Positions 23,701 to 36,540 of a stretch of DNA of 64,000 bases are shown here, in pieces. The stretch's first letter is position 1; every line of letters begins with the position of its first letter. The stretch is from assembly GCA_030549335.1 (NCBI GenBank), contig CM060189.1, positions 53,290,917 to 53,354,916 on the forward strand, written 5' to 3'. The translations under genes and the position numbers were made by a program. The DNA is from Pontederia crassipes (taxonomy: Eukaryota; Streptophyta; Magnoliopsida; Commelinales; Pontederiaceae). Below the pieces are notes generated by a model that did not search any database, was not told the DNA's origin, and was given only the letters and a program-made list of their open reading frames with translations.

Positions 23701-26700
23701 TTGAGATGACTTGTTGGCAGTCGCTCCTATAAACTTTTGATCACGAACATGATGAGAGTGTTCAATGAGTCCTCATGGGGTCGTGGCATTAGTGTGTTGA
23801 AGCACCAAGTGGACGCTTAACACTTGACACTCGAATGGTTGTCCAGAGAATCACAAGGCACCGCAAGGGTCAATGGCGTAGATTACCATCCCATGCTCAA
23901 GACATGGGCAATAGAATTAAGAAATTTTCTTGCAGTACGTAGAAATACAAAATACATATGGGCTAGGGGAAGTACTAGTGGACTCCTCCTTAATATACCG
24001 TAGGTATGGGAGTTGGGTTGACGACATGCGATAAGAAGAACAATCCCTAGGGGTGCAATTTTACTTGTCCCCATTATTACAAGATTGTTATTATCCAACT
24101 CTACTAAGTGTAAGTACAAAAGTGAAAATCTAAAGGACTAAAGCTCAACGGGTGATTTGGACATTCATAAGGATGGTGTTGTGCCACACGGGCGGATAAC
24201 TTAGTACTCTGTAACATTATGTGGTGCGGGACAGCCACAATTAGACATTTGGACAGCTAAACTTAAGTTTAGCAGAGTTGGTGCCGCGATGTTTTGCGTG
24301 TCATGTCATTGGAAATTGTCCTGTGACATTCTCCCCCACCAAAGTCGGCGGCGCCCCTGACATTGTTGTCGGGATTTTCAATCTTGACTTCACTCATCCG
24401 ATTGGAGTTCACCTTCTTTGCCTTGACTTCTACTTCATTAGTGTCACGTAGTGCCAAGAATGTCCGGCCTTTTCGGGACTCACTGAGAACTTCTCCCTCG
24501 AGCCTGCGTCGCTTACTGATCTTTCGTCTAATCCGAGGTCGTCATTTATGCAACACCATTGGAGTCTGCAATGTGAGTAGTCTAACTTCATGAGGCATCT
24601 ATCCTTCCATTTCTTTGAACTCGAGCAATGTCAATGTGGTTGGTTTGGCTTGACGGGGAGGAACAACTCCAGGATGACTTTTATGAGTAGCTCGGAGAAG
24701 AAGTTGCTTCAAGCTCACGGCGAGAGCACAACTGAGATTCATCATCTGACAAGCATGACTTGACTCGATGTCGTGTAGATGGATGCGACCTGGAGTCATC
24801 CATCCGTCGAATGTAGAGTGCAAGACCACCTCACCTTTCGTGTTCGTTCGAGATTTCGACGCTTCGAGGCAGAGTGGAGCTCCTTGGTTAGACATCTTGG
24901 GACTCGTCTGCTTCAAGTTGTTGTGGGGAATGACGAGTCTTCCCACGTTCCCTGTGGACTTGACTTGTTTCTCCTTTGGTGGGCTTGACTGGTCGTAGGG
25001 TTTGTTGGGATGCGCCTTCTTCCAACTTTAGAACCCCTTTTGAAGCTTCTGAAACACCTTTGGGCATGGCGGATTGATGTCATGATGCTCGTCGGAGAAG
25101 ATGATGCACCTTTAACACTTGTCCATCTGATGGGTTTGGACAAAGTGGCATCATTGTGCTTGTCAACAAAGATCATGCACATTTGACATGTCCACCGGAT
25201 GACTAACTTTCGCGGAAGAGTAATTGTTCTAAGTCTTCATTGGTCCATGAGGACGTTCATGAAGACGTTCCACTTGATGGCAAGTAAATTGACGTCAAAA
25301 AAACTCGTGGCGAGAGCTTCCAACTTCACCTCAATCTCCATTTGAAAGGATAATGTTAGGGACATGTCTTCCGAGCCTTGAACTTCGATATTGGAAGCCG
25401 CTTCAATTACTCGAGGCCTTGGCCGAGACGAAAAGCAAGCCTTCCTTTGATTGGCAGTGGAACACTTCACAACAGCATACCAAGGATTTGCCAAATGCTC
25501 CACGTTAAAACCATTGGTCAGATTGGTCGTTAGGGTTGAGGCGTCGGTTGTTTTGGCATATAGCAAGTTTGTTCCAGCTCTCGACGGGTGGAATTAGATT
25601 GCTTGCGGAGGGACACTTGACGAGGCAAGCTATGCTATTTCATCCCAGAGTGTTTGCAAGAGATCAACGCTTTTGCCCCATTTGCAAGAGGACACTTGAT
25701 GAGGCAGGCTTTGCCCCGCTGGCGGGAGAACACTTGCTGAGGCACAACCATTGGCATGCACGGCTAGAAATATAGAGCCAATGCAATTGGGTGTTGTGGG
25801 TTTTGCGAGCAAAAGCACTTTTGCACGCTAGGGCATGTTGGGACAACAGGTCATCATCGCATGGATCCGCGTAGGATGAATTATTGTAATACCACTTGTA
25901 AGTCATTCTCGGACGCAAAACCACATGCGGCGACGAGGCGAAAGGGCACCTAGCTAAGACTATTTTGAGTATGTGGCAGAAGAATTCTAGTCAAGACGAC
26001 TTGCCAACAATCCCTCTTATAGGCTTTTAATCACAGATAAGACGAGTGTTCAACGAGTCGTCATGAGGCCATAGCACTAGCGTGTTGAAGCACCAATGCA
26101 GGCGCTTGAGCACTTGACATCAGAATGGTCTTCTGGAGAATCATGGGGCGCCGAGAAAGGACAACGATGTGGGTTCCCACCCCGCACTCAAGGCATGGAC
26201 ACTATAATTAAGAAACTTGCTTCCATTATGTAGAAATCTATGATGTATATTGGGAGGTACTAGTGAACTCCTTAATATACCATAGGGACGGGAGTTGGGT
26301 TAACAATCTCCAGGGGTGCAATTTTACTTGTCCCAATTGTTATAACATTGTCATTGGCCAACTCTGTTAAGTAAGGGGTGCAATTTTACTTGTCCCAATT
26401 GTTATAACATTGTCATTGGCCAACTCTGTTAAGTACAAAAGTAGAAATGCAAAAGACTAAGGATATAAGGATAACTTGATTATTCGTAAGGACGGCCTTA
26501 CAAAATTGTACCACAGTGGTGGATAACTTAGTACTCCATAAAATCACGTAGTGTGGAGCAAAAGCGGCGGCGGTTAGACATTGACAGTTCTCAGCGACCG
26601 CAAGCTTAAGTTGCGTGGCATTGATGCCGAGTGATGCTTTGTGCATCCTATCACGGGAAACGCCCCGTGACACAAGGGCGTGAATGTAGAGGATTATTCT

Positions 26701-29700
26701 TGTTACTTCTATTACACAAGGACTGTAATGAAACAAAAGAAAAGGAAATTACGCAAGATAACATAAAAGGAAGAAATATACTATGCATACATATATATAT
26801 ATATATGTATATGAATGTGTATATGTGGTAAATATCTTTGAAGTAAAGGCATCATTTTTTAAAAACTATTACAAAAAATTGTGATAGCTTTCGAAAGGAA
26901 ATGGTTGTCTGGTACATGGTACACTCACCAGTGACACTCCGAAAATTAAATTCGGCCAATCCTTTTCCAACTGAGTTTTGCCAGATTGCTTCTAAGGCTG
27001 GAATGATGGGGGTGACGTCTGTCCCGCTTGCTAGGAAGCCGAGCCTGGTGAAGTCATTTGCCATCTCAGCATAATCCTCGTTTACAGCATGGACAACAGC
27101 ATCGATTAAAATTTGTTTATTTTGCTGTAACAAAATATACAAAAAGAATAAATAGGAAGATTTTCAAAATGGGAACTCAGAATAGTGAAATATTTACTAA
27201 GCCACAAATAATAAAACTAACAAGAAAACAAAAACAACTTTCTTTCAATGAATAACACATTGTATATGCTCTGGTTGGATTTAAGGACACAAAAACATAG
27301 GTAAACTAGTATGAGAACAAACTACATTCCAAATATAGCATCATTAATTTTCAATCCAAGAACAGTTTATTATGAGAAAAGAACAAGGAAAACATTGACA
27401 AACCAGTATCCTGTCCAAGAATCACTATGTAATTTGAATACACAAGGAGCAATGTATTCAGTGCAACAAAATCTTGTGTGTAATCCTGTACTTACTTGAC
27501 TGAGGACAGCAACATTTCCAAAATCAACATAAGCAATGCGCCCATCACGCATCGCAAAAATGTTTCCAGGATGTGGATCACCATGAAATAATCCGAATTC
27601 TAGCAATTGCCTTAAAGCTGCACTGACTCCAACTGTCAGAAAGCCGTCAATATCAATCCCTGCTTCTGTAATGGCCTATATTTCAAAGAACCAAACTTAG
27701 AACATTCTACACAATATTATTACAAATGCACTTTTCTATTGTAATAGATGACGCAGCTGGAGCAAACTCAAAGAAGAAGCTCCCAGTTCAATAGAAAGTA
27801 TTCTAACCTGTGGGTCGGTACAGCGGATGCCATCAATCCACTCCATAACTAAAACACGTGGCCCACTGATGTTTTTGTAAACCCGTGGAATCTTTACAGT
27901 TGGATCACCTTTAAAGTTTTCCAAGAAGTCCTCAATGTTCCGAGCTTCCTGTTAAAAAATATAAGAAATAAAGGGTCACTATCATGCCTCCAATAATTTG
28001 AAAAATGTTTCTTATCAAAAAATTTGCCACAGAATTATTCACATTAAGCACATCTCATCAATTACCTTTCTTCTTCAGCCAGGATAACATAGACAAACAA
28101 TTGCATGGAAATATTTTCAAGAAATATTCGAAAGATTTTTCTAAAAAAGTTGGCCAGAAAGGACATGAAATTCTATATCCATCCAATAGATAATCATTTC
28201 GAATGAAAATATGACTCATAGCTCCTTCTCAAAAAAAAATTCTAACAGATAGCTACATGATTCTCTAGATTGAAATCAAAGAAAATATGAGATCTTTTAA
28301 ATGTAGGATTTCAACACACTTACAAGAGTATAGTCAAGTTCTTCCAAAAGCTTTTCACCAAACTCATCAACAATAAGCTCTGCATTGCAACCAAGTTTTT
28401 GCAGACTGATACCATTCAAGAATGAAGCCAATGTTCGGAAGAGGAAAAGATCCCGATATATTATAGGTTCAATACCAGGTCGTTGTACCTGCATGTAGTA
28501 GCACAACAACAATAACAAAGCCTTATCCCACTAGGTGGGGTCGGCTACATGGATCATACGACTCGTTGATCCATGTTCATGAGATTCGACAGGGTTTTAC
28601 GTTGGCTGTCGGGGCCTAACACAACCCTCCTCCTTTATGTAGTAGCACATAATACAAAATTTTTAGAGCAACAATTATCAAAGATAATATAAACAAAAAT
28701 AATTTTCAAGCCCAGATGTATTAGTTTTTTACATTCTCAAGCAAATTTCTCTGATGTGTTTCAACACATACAAAGGAACAACACGTGAAAACATATAAGT
28801 TTATTAAGTTGAATAACTTCAAGATTTTACATATAGAACCTTGATGGCAACATCTTCCCCAGTCCCTCGCAGGGTGGCACGATAAACTTGGCCTAAGCTT
28901 GCAGCAGCTATTGTCTGTGATGAGATTCTGCTGAATACCTTCTCAAGAGGTTGTCCGAGCTCCTCCTCCATGATTGCAAAGGCCACCTAATCACTAAAGA
29001 AAAATATACCCGCTGAGTGGTAGCAAATATCTACTCTAAGGGAACAATGACTACAATCCTGGCAAGTGCCGCAGAAGTGAATTACGTGTTCTACCTGATT
29101 AGGAAAAGGGGGCACATCATCTTGTAGGATGCAGAGCTCATTCATATAATCCTCACGAATAATATCCGGTCTGTTTGCAAGAACCTACAGAAACATGAGA
29201 AGCTGATTCATCAATTTGCTGATAGCATTATAATTATGTAATTAAATCACAAAATGGATTTAGGATAACAGTGAAACTAACCTGCCCAGCTTTGATAAAA
29301 GAAGGACCGAGATCACACAAAAGGTTCCGAAGCTGGCGGGCACGATAAGGGACAACCTCCTCATCCCTGCCAACTAAGCAATCATAGGTGAGGGCAGACC
29401 AGTACAGCCCCAAGTTCCAGACTATCTCCACCCCTCGGCCTAGAAGAGACAATGTGGATCCTCTAGATTCCAAAACCTTATTCCTGACCTGACATCAGCC
29501 AACAAACAGCAATACTCAGAGAAGAGTTGTGCAGAAAAAGCATACAAATGCCAACAATCTTCCATGATATAACAACAATTCATTATCTAAACACATTAAA
29601 GTTTACCAAACATTTTTTTATTAACCGTGGCAAAATAGGCCAAACAATCCAAAATATTTATACAAACTGCAATGCCCAATTCAGTATCTAAGCACTTTAA

Positions 29701-32700
29701 AATTACCAAACAATTTTTTATTGATCCCGGCAAAATAGGCCAAACGGTCCAAAATATTTATCCAAACTACAATGCCAATTCCCGAGAATTAGCATTGTTA
29801 AGGCATAAAAGTCCTGAATTCTAATTTCTTTTCAGCATCACGTTTTAATGTAATTTCTTCACTTCTAATCAACTATCCGCAAGATTACACGTTGACATGA
29901 AATCGCAGGCCCTCAAAACTGTTAGGTTCCTAGTCCAACTAGGATCCTAATTAGATCACTTCGAGGGGATCAAGCCTCCAATAGACCACTTCGAGGGGGT
30001 CAAGCCTCCAAGATAGTTGCTCCAAGCAAATATCAAAAGAAGATTGTATTCTCATATATGATTAAAAAGAGTTTCAAGAGGGTCCTATTTATAGGGTAAC
30101 CCAAACAAGTCCTAGTAGAACTAAAAATAAAATAAAAAGAGTGCTACTCAAACTAGGAAGTAAATAATTAAAATACTAATCAAACTAGGCCATCAAACTA
30201 GGAAGTAAATACCTAATTCTAATTAAAGAAAATAAACTAATTCTACTATTACTAGGTATAGGATCCTATCATTCCCGCCTCCTTTAAATTAGCCTTGTCC
30301 TCAAGGCTGAGCAGCAACAAACTCAGGAAACTCTCCTTGCAAAGATTGATAACGTTTCCAAGTAGCATCTTCAACTGGCGAATTCTCCCATTTAATCAAC
30401 CACTCAGTAACTGCATGATTCTTTTGTTGAATAAAACGATGCTTCAAAACCATTTCAGGTATTGCACGAACATTGCCTTCTGAATCCAATTCAGGAAGAT
30501 GATGTAGCGCAGAAATATTATTCCCAAGCTTCTTCTTAAGACAAGAAACATGGAACACTGGATGAATACGAGATGTTGAAGGTAGATCAAGATGATAAGC
30601 TACTGGCCCAATTCGCTCCAAAACTTTATAAGGCTCATAAAATCGAGGTGCTAATTTCATTGAACTCTGAACAATAACAGAAAGTTGTTTATATGGCTGC
30701 AGACGTAAATAAACTAAGTCTCCAATTTGAAATTCCCTCTCAGTTCTCTTTTTGTCAGCTTGTTGTTTCATTCGAGATTGAGCACTAGTAAGATTATCCT
30801 TTAATAGCCTTAGTACTTGGTCTCGATCACGTAATTCAATATCCACAGCATTAACAGTAGTAGCGCCTGTTGAATATTGGGCAATAGCAGGAGGAGGATA
30901 TCCATACATAGCTTTAAAAAGAGTAAGTTTTGTTGAAGAGTGAAAAGTTGTGTTGTACCACCACTCTGCCCAAGGAAGCCACTTCACCCAATTTTTAGGC
31001 TTATCACTTGAGAAATAACGAAGATAAGATTCCAAACATCTATTGACAACTTCAATTTGTCCGTCCGTTTGAGGATGATAAGCGGTGCTCATTGTCAATT
31101 GGGTTTGTTGTAAACGACAAAGTTCCTTCCAAAATTGGCTAGTGAAGACTTTGTCTCTATCACTTACGATTGATCGTGGCACCCCATGCAACTTGACAAC
31201 ATTTTCAACAAAAACATTAACAACAGTAACTGTCGTATATGGATGAGACATGACACAAAAGTGGGCATACTTAGTAAGGCGATCCACTACCACAAATATT
31301 GTAGTTTTTCCATGCGAAGAGGGTAAACCCTCAATGAAATCCATAGATATATCTACCCATGCTTCAATAGAAATTGGAAGTGGCTGCAATAAACCTGGAC
31401 TTGCAATTGTTTCCCCTTTATGACGCTGGCAAACATCACATTCAACAACAAATTTCCTGACGTCATTTTTCATGCATGTCCAAAAGAATTCTCGAGAATT
31501 ACGCTTATATGTGCGAAGTACACCAGGATGCCCAGCCATTGGGGAATCATGAAATTCCTTTAGTAATGTTAACTTATGAGCTGAGTTTGGCACTAAAACC
31601 ATTCTACCTTTATATAGAAGATTTCTAGAGTGCCAAGAATACGGTGAAACTGAAAGAGGTTCATCTTGTAATCTTTGAATTAAGGTCTTGATAGCAGCAT
31701 CCTCTTGCCATTCTTGACGAATAGAATCCAAAAGGGTAGTGGACAAAATAGATATAGCAGATAAGGTTTCATGCTCAGGAAGACGAGAGAGAGCATCAGC
31801 CACAAGATTTTCAGTTCCTCTTTTATAAGTAATCTCATAATCATATCCCAATAATTTAGAGACCCACTTTTGTTGTAGCATAGAAGTGATTCTTTGCTCT
31901 AATATATGTTTTAAACTATTATGATCTGTACGAATCTGAAATCGATGACCAATTAAGTAAGGTCTCCATTTAGTGACAGCATGAATAATGGCAAGCATCT
32001 CTTTATCATACACAAACCAACTGGAATGTGTTTTTGTCAGAGCCTTGCTAGTATTTGCAATTGGTCGTCCTTCTTGCATCAACACAGCACCAATCCCGAC
32101 TCCTGAAGCATCAGATTCAATGACGAATAATTTATCAAAATTTGGCAAAGCTAAGACTGGGGTTGTGGACATAGCAAGCTTAAGTTGATCAAAAGCCCTT
32201 TTTGCATCATCATTCCACTTGAAGGAATCCTTCTTCAGCAAAGATGTCAGTGGTGCACTTATCTTACCATAATCCTTCACAAACTTGTGATCGTATCCTG
32301 TTAAGCCCAAGAACCCTCTAAGTGCTTTAACTGTATGAGGAACGAGCCACTCAAGCATTACTTGAATTTTAGATTGATCCACTGAAACACCCTCATAAGA
32401 GACAATATGGCCAAGGTACTCTACTTGCGGTTGACCAAAACTGCATTTAGATTTCTTAACAAATAATTTATGCTCCCGAAGTATAGTAAAAATTATCTTC
32501 AAATGTGATAGGTGCTCCCGAATTTGATGATACCCAGAACGCAGGTCGAGCTTAGTGTATAACTTTGCACCTCCAAGTTCATCAAGCAACTCATCGTCCA
32601 CTGGAATAGGGTATTTGTCCTTGATAGTGACTCTATTGAGAGCTCTATAATCCACACACATATGCCATAAACCATCTTTCTTTTTTTCCAATAACACCGG

Positions 32701-35046
32701 AGAAGAATAAGGACTAACACTAGGATGAATTATTCCTGCTTCAAGCATTTCTTGAACTATTTTTTCAATTTCAGCCTTTTGAAAATGAGGATAACGATAT
32801 GGCCGAACATTAGTCGGAGAAGAGCCTGATAAGAAGGGCATTCGATGATCATGTGATCGTTGAGGTGGCAGTCCTTCTGGTTCTGCAAATATATCTAAAA
32901 ATTCTGAAAGCAAGGGCTCAAGTCCATTATCAATAGTTGACGGTAAATGTGTTACTCCCATAAGTTGGAGTTGAATAATATAACCCCTTTTTTCCTTCCG
33001 AAGTATTTTTTCCATGCGATGATTTGATATAGAATTGACTTTGCAACGTTTTCCTTTTAATATCACATTTTGGCCTTCCAATTCAAATTTCATTATTAAT
33101 TTTGAGAAGTCCCAAGTTATTTCTCCCAATGTACGTAACCACTCAATACCGAACACAACTTCCTCAAGGCTATACAGAAACATGTGAGAGAACTTTTCTT
33201 TTCGATGCTTGATCAGACGAAGTCTCTTGATAACTTGAATAAAATAGAGATTCTTCTTCAAAGAGTAGCTTTGACTATGCATCGGTAGCATTGGAACAAG
33301 CTTGCATTCGTTGAAGAAAGAGAATTTGAAATTGATCAAATTCTTTTCGCATGAATAAAATTGACCTTGAGCCTTCTGAGTACCGCAATCTTCAAATTTT
33401 CTTGAGGCTGAGTTAACCGTCATGAATAAGTCCTTATTAATATATGATTCTTCAATGTATTTTGCACTAGATTCTTCAGAAGTTGTTTGCTCCTTTGACG
33501 GTAGAATTATAGATGTCTCATCTTTAAAAGATGTCTCAACAGATGAATCTGAAGCTTGAACTTCGACTGAATTATTTTCAATATCCTTCGCTTCTTGTTG
33601 AGATAAAGTTTTCGTAAAAATTTCTGAAGAAATTGAAGTGTTGGACTCTTCTGCATTTGATGAAAATATTATTGCACTTGTGCTTCGGAGTGATTTGTTC
33701 AAGTGTCGACTTGATCTATGCCTCTCTTCATTTAAACGTTCTTCTTCCCATCGAGCAAAAGAAATTGCAGCAACTATAGTAATGGGCCGTCGAGCTTTTA
33801 CTTCTCGTCGAAGATCGGGGAGAAGTCCTTCAACAAAAGTTTCCACCAATCGATGTTCGCTCCAATTTTTAATTTGACTTGATAATAATTCGAAACGAGT
33901 CTGGTACTCCTCGACCGTACTTAATTGTTGAATATTTGCAAGCTTATCTTCTACGTGATTTCCCTTGTTTACTCGTTGATATTTCTTATCGTCGTTGAAT
34001 ACTTGTAAAATTTGTTGAAATCGTTCTTCGATTCGAGTAAGACGATCGGCTAGTGTTAAAAATTCTGAAGTCGATAAATCCTGTGAAGCCATAGATTTTT
34101 CCTGCACATTTGAAATATTAGATTATGAATATTAGTAAGCGGCGGTGATGACGATATAGTGGCAGCAGCGGATGCGATAGATGGCAGCGGAAGACGATAG
34201 ATGGCAGTGGAAAATGGAGATAACTAGGTTATTGGTCCAACCAAAAACCCGAGATATCACAATTGTCCGAAAAAGATCGAACAGCTCTGATACCAATTGT
34301 TAGGTTCCTAGTCCAACTAGGATCCTAATTAGATCACTTCGAGGGGATCAAGCCTCCAATAGACCACTTCGAGGGGGTCAAGCCTCCAAGATAGTTGCTC
34401 CAAGCAAATATCAAAAGAAGATTGTATTCTCATATATGATTAAAAAGAGTTTCAAGAGGGTCCTATTTATAGGGTAACCCAAACAAGTCCTAGTAGAACT
34501 AAAAATAAAATAAAAAAGAGTGCTACTCAAACTAGGAAGTAAATAATTAAAATGCTAATCAAACTAGGCCATCAAACTAGGAAGTAAATACCTAATTCTA
34601 ATTAAAGAAAATAAACTAATTCTACTATTACTAGGTATAGGATCCTATCAAAAACTAATGATTAATTTATGAAGAAGAAACATAAAACCAGAATTCCAAC
34701 AAATGTGCAGGCGACGTAAAAAACCTCCTCTTACTGATTCCGGCGTGTACTTGCGGAACGGAATGCAGACACCGCGCTCGATGTCGAGCTGCTCCAGCGC
34801 GCTGGTCGAACCGCTTCCCGCCACCGACTCGTTCCTCCCGACGATGGGCACCAATTTCTTCGTGGCGACGGCAGCGGCGTCAACACGCCGAAATGATCGC
34901 GAGCCGTTTTGCCTCCGCGAGCTCGGTCGGGGGAAACGCGGCAGGACGGTTCTGCTGCTTCCGCCGCGACCGCGATTGGACGGAACCCGCCGGATCCATG
35001 GGAGCATGTCGGAAGAGATGGGAGACCCTGCCGCGCATATTTCCAT
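20746..35046 (-). CDS. ABC1-like atypical kinase (ABC1K/UbiB family), probably plastid
   Basis: Fifteen exons join in phase into 693 aa: 35046-34735, 29488-29282, 29184-29095, 28986-28840, 28488-28324, 27948-27808, 27675-27496, 27124-26929, 22949-22822, 22519-22448, 22100-21988, 21913-21766, 21263-21209, 20958-20896, 20810-20746. All introns are GT-AG. ABC1K proteins are atypical kinases that, in plants, mostly sit in plastoglobules or mitochondria and regulate isoprenoid-quinone metabolism. Hallmarks seen: KxGQ at residues 170-173, alanine-rich loop AAASLGQVYRA (230-240), the lysine of VAIK (252), ExD at 302-304, catalytic HGDPHPGN (385-392) and DFG (405-407). The arginine- and serine-rich N-terminus with few acids fits a transit peptide, probably plastid (inference). 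The ATG at 35046 is the first in frame after upstream TTG. Three transposable insertions lie in introns 1, 4 and 8. The sequence looks intact. I think it is closest to the Arabidopsis At5g24970-type ABC1Ks, from memory only. Confidence 0.92.
21209..21263 (-). other. Exon 13 of ABC1K, small exon needed for phase
   Basis: It encodes DAESGLPMPQRLEVYIRV between HVKE (exon 12) and DVYRLVEDEVD (exon 14). Exon 12 ends in phase 0 and exon 14 needs one base before it, so this 55-bp exon is required to keep the frame. The donor used is the second GT (after GTAG). If it were skipped, exon 14 would stop early. Confidence in the exact donor is moderate. Confidence 0.7.
23607..26672 (-). mobile_element. 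LTR retrotransposon remnant, Ty3/gypsy-like, in ABC1K intron 8
   Basis: Two related LTRs lie at about 23607-24328 and 25897-26672. Beside the left one the minus strand reads GGTGGGGGAGAA then TGTCACAG, a polypurine tract and LTR start typical of gypsy elements. Beside the right one the minus strand reads TGGTAT, a weak primer-site match. So the element runs on the minus strand, like its host gene. The inside (24329-25896) is only 1.6 kb and holds degraded pieces. The LTRs differ clearly, so the insertion is old. It is broken and lacks most of pol. A clean target duplication was not found. Confidence 0.7.
26312..26436. repeat. 62-bp tandem duplication inside the right LTR
   Basis: The unit beginning aggggtgcaattttacttg at 26312 repeats at 26374 with near identity. 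The left LTR has one copy at the corresponding place (about 24051), so the duplication arose after insertion or in that LTR only. Confidence 0.75.
28506..28636 (-). mobile_element. SINE (Au-like) in ABC1K intron 4
   Basis: A 131-bp insertion is flanked by a perfect 13-bp duplication, atgtagtagcaca (28493-28505 and 28637-28649). Read on the minus strand it starts near AAAGGAGGAGGG and ends in GGGATAAGGCTTTG plus a short TTG-type tail. Its last 50-60 bp match the 3' end of the RTE LINE at 44951. The whole element is closely similar to 58930-59068. The wording recalls the plant Au SINE family, from memory. No clear tRNA-derived A and B boxes were recognised, so it may be 5'-shortened. Confidence 0.75.
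29579..29785. repeat. About 100-bp tandem duplication in ABC1K intron 1
   Basis: Two units with shared words ggcaaaataggccaaac and aaaatatttat lie about 100 bp apart (anchors at 29607 and 29706). They differ at several sites, so the duplication is not recent. It lies between the gypsy insertion and exon 2. Confidence 0.65.
29920..34650 (-). mobile_element. Young Ty3/gypsy LTR retrotransposon (chromovirus type) in ABC1K intron 1
   Basis: LTRs lie at 29920-30271 and 34298-34650. They are about 352 bp each with about two differences, so the insertion is very recent, well under a million years by usual plant rates. The 5-bp target duplication AAAAC is at 29915-29919 and 34651-34655. The primer site TGGTATCAGAGC (minus strand) sits just inside the right LTR, and a purine tract, AAAGGAGGCGGGAA, just inside the left. 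One long frame at 30301-34107 carries gag, a protease/linker region, reverse transcriptase, RNase H, integrase with a zinc-binding region, and a chromodomain-like C-terminus (VTEWLIKWENSPVEDATW). It is nearly whole, but the pol part looks incomplete, so I count at least one break. It lies on the same strand as its host gene. Confidence 0.93.
34735..35046 (-). other. Exon 1 of ABC1K (transit-peptide exon)
   Basis: It encodes residues 1-104 and is rich in Arg, Ser and Gly, with high GC content, unlike the other exons. It ends KYTPES with donor GTAAGA and continues VRNKVLESRG in exon 2, 5.2 kb away. Without the gypsy insertion the intron would be about 0.5 kb. Confidence 0.85.
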
Positions 35047-35125
35047 CTCGTTCCTCAATTGATACTACAAGTATTCCACCTAAAAAGACGAAAGAATGAG
35101 AACAAGTTAAAATTCACTGTCTCGC

Positions 35126-35126
<1 letters not shown>

Positions 35127-35188
<62 letters not shown>
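35127..35188. repeat. (GA)n microsatellite upstream of ABC1K
   Basis: About 30 GA units, one interruption (gata) near the left. On the coding strand this is a CT-rich tract about 80-140 bp before the ATG, so it may be in the 5' untranslated leader or core promoter. CT tracts there are common in plants. Confidence 0.9.
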
Positions 35189-35189
<1 letters not shown>

Positions 35190-35197
35190 GGTGCCTT

Positions 35198-35295
35198 TGG
35201 ATGGCGGAGGCGGAGGCGGAGGCGGAGGCGGAGGCGGAGGCGGAGGCGCGGAGGCGGAGGCGGAGGCGCGGAGGCGGGGGCGGTGGCGGTGCGGC
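35198..35295. repeat. GGAGGC-type minisatellite upstream of ABC1K
   Basis: Units of ggcgga repeat about a dozen times, with two interruptions (ggcgcggagg), followed by ggcggtggcggtgcgg. It opens Ala/Glu, Gly and Pro frames in several directions, which I treat as low-complexity noise. Confidence 0.85.
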
Positions 35296-35459
35296 CGGCG
35301 ACGACGTCGCCGAAAGTGTGAAGTGGGAGGAGTTGGAGGGAAAGTGGAAGGGGGAAGTTGTTTTATATTATTATTGTCATCTTTTGTTTCCGGAAATGGA
35401 AAGAATTGTCTGGAAAATTTGTGGACGCGAAGAGCCATTTGATAGCAAGTAGGCAAGAG

Positions 35460-36540
35460 GATGAGCAAGAGTCATTCGCTGCACTAATAACTTTTTTTAA
35501 TAAATAATTAATAATTTTATTAATATGAAAAAAAATTCTTTGAGTTGTCATTAGAATGTTCATGAACTTTGAATCCACTGATCATATCCTTCAAGTTACA
35601 CAACTCATTATGACATCTGATGCTATTATTGCATCCTGCATATAAAAAAAGTTATATCTTATTTACACGAAATAAGTTGCTTAATGAAGTTGGTATTGAA
35701 TTAATTGATCATGTGCTTTCCAAGTGAGGCATTTGATTATGATAATGCAAACTATAAATGTGTTCTGCATAGACATTTTATTCAACCAATTGATAAATCA
35801 AGTGAATAATTTTCGATTGCGAAAATTTTGTTTGGACTTCGGGGACAAAATGATTGTTTCAGTTTGAGCTATTTTTTTTTAATTATGGTGTGTGCTTTCG
35901 AGTAATAGTTAGTTTGTGCTAGTTAACTTAAAATTAGTATCAAACATTAATTCTATTATTTAGTAAATGATAAAAATAAGTAACACTTTAACGTTTCATA
36001 TAAAAATATTAAAAAGCTATTTCTACTAGCGTTTAGTCTTATTCAAATATATTTTTTTTTTACATATCTTACTATTTTCTCATTTTTATTTTATAGTCAT
36101 TTAACTATATTTCTTTTTATATTTATGCTTAATTAATTACAAAGTATTTATATATTAACAATGAATAAAAAAATAATTGCACAATTAATACTTTTATATC
36201 ATGGGTGCACTATATAAAATTTATTGTCAATATAAATTTCTATACATTTTAACAAAAAATTATTTGTGAAAATTTTATTTTATTTAATTAAGATATAAAT
36301 ATTTAATTTATTGTATTATAATATAATTTGTATAGTGCTTAAATTAAATAATTTGTCATATGTCTAATTATGTCATTTTATATTCATTAGCTAATTCTAC
36401 CGCTAAGTTTATCAAACACTTATTTGTTACAACCTCTAACCGCTAATTATCATCTGGTATCCGCTATCCACTAGTTAATCCACTATTCGCTAGTTAATCC
36501 GCTAGTTAAACCGCTATCCACTTGTCAAACCGCGAATGAA
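35460..36540. other. AT-rich, no gene; possible hAT-type MITE wording at the right
   Basis: No host exon seen. At 36395-36530 the words ccgctagttaa, ccgctatccac and ctaaccgctaat recur, of the kind seen in plant hAT-related MITEs, but I could not find clean inverted ends or a target duplication. Confidence 0.35.

Noticed and set aside
23883-25924. Several short frames on both strands
   Set aside because: They lie in the LTRs and degraded inside of the element in ABC1K intron 8 and show no host gene likeness.
34909-35468. Long open frames on both strands through the GA and GGAGGC repeats
   Set aside because: They are runs of Arg/Glu, Gly, Ala or Pro made by simple repeats, and lie over the ABC1K exon 1 or leader in other frames.
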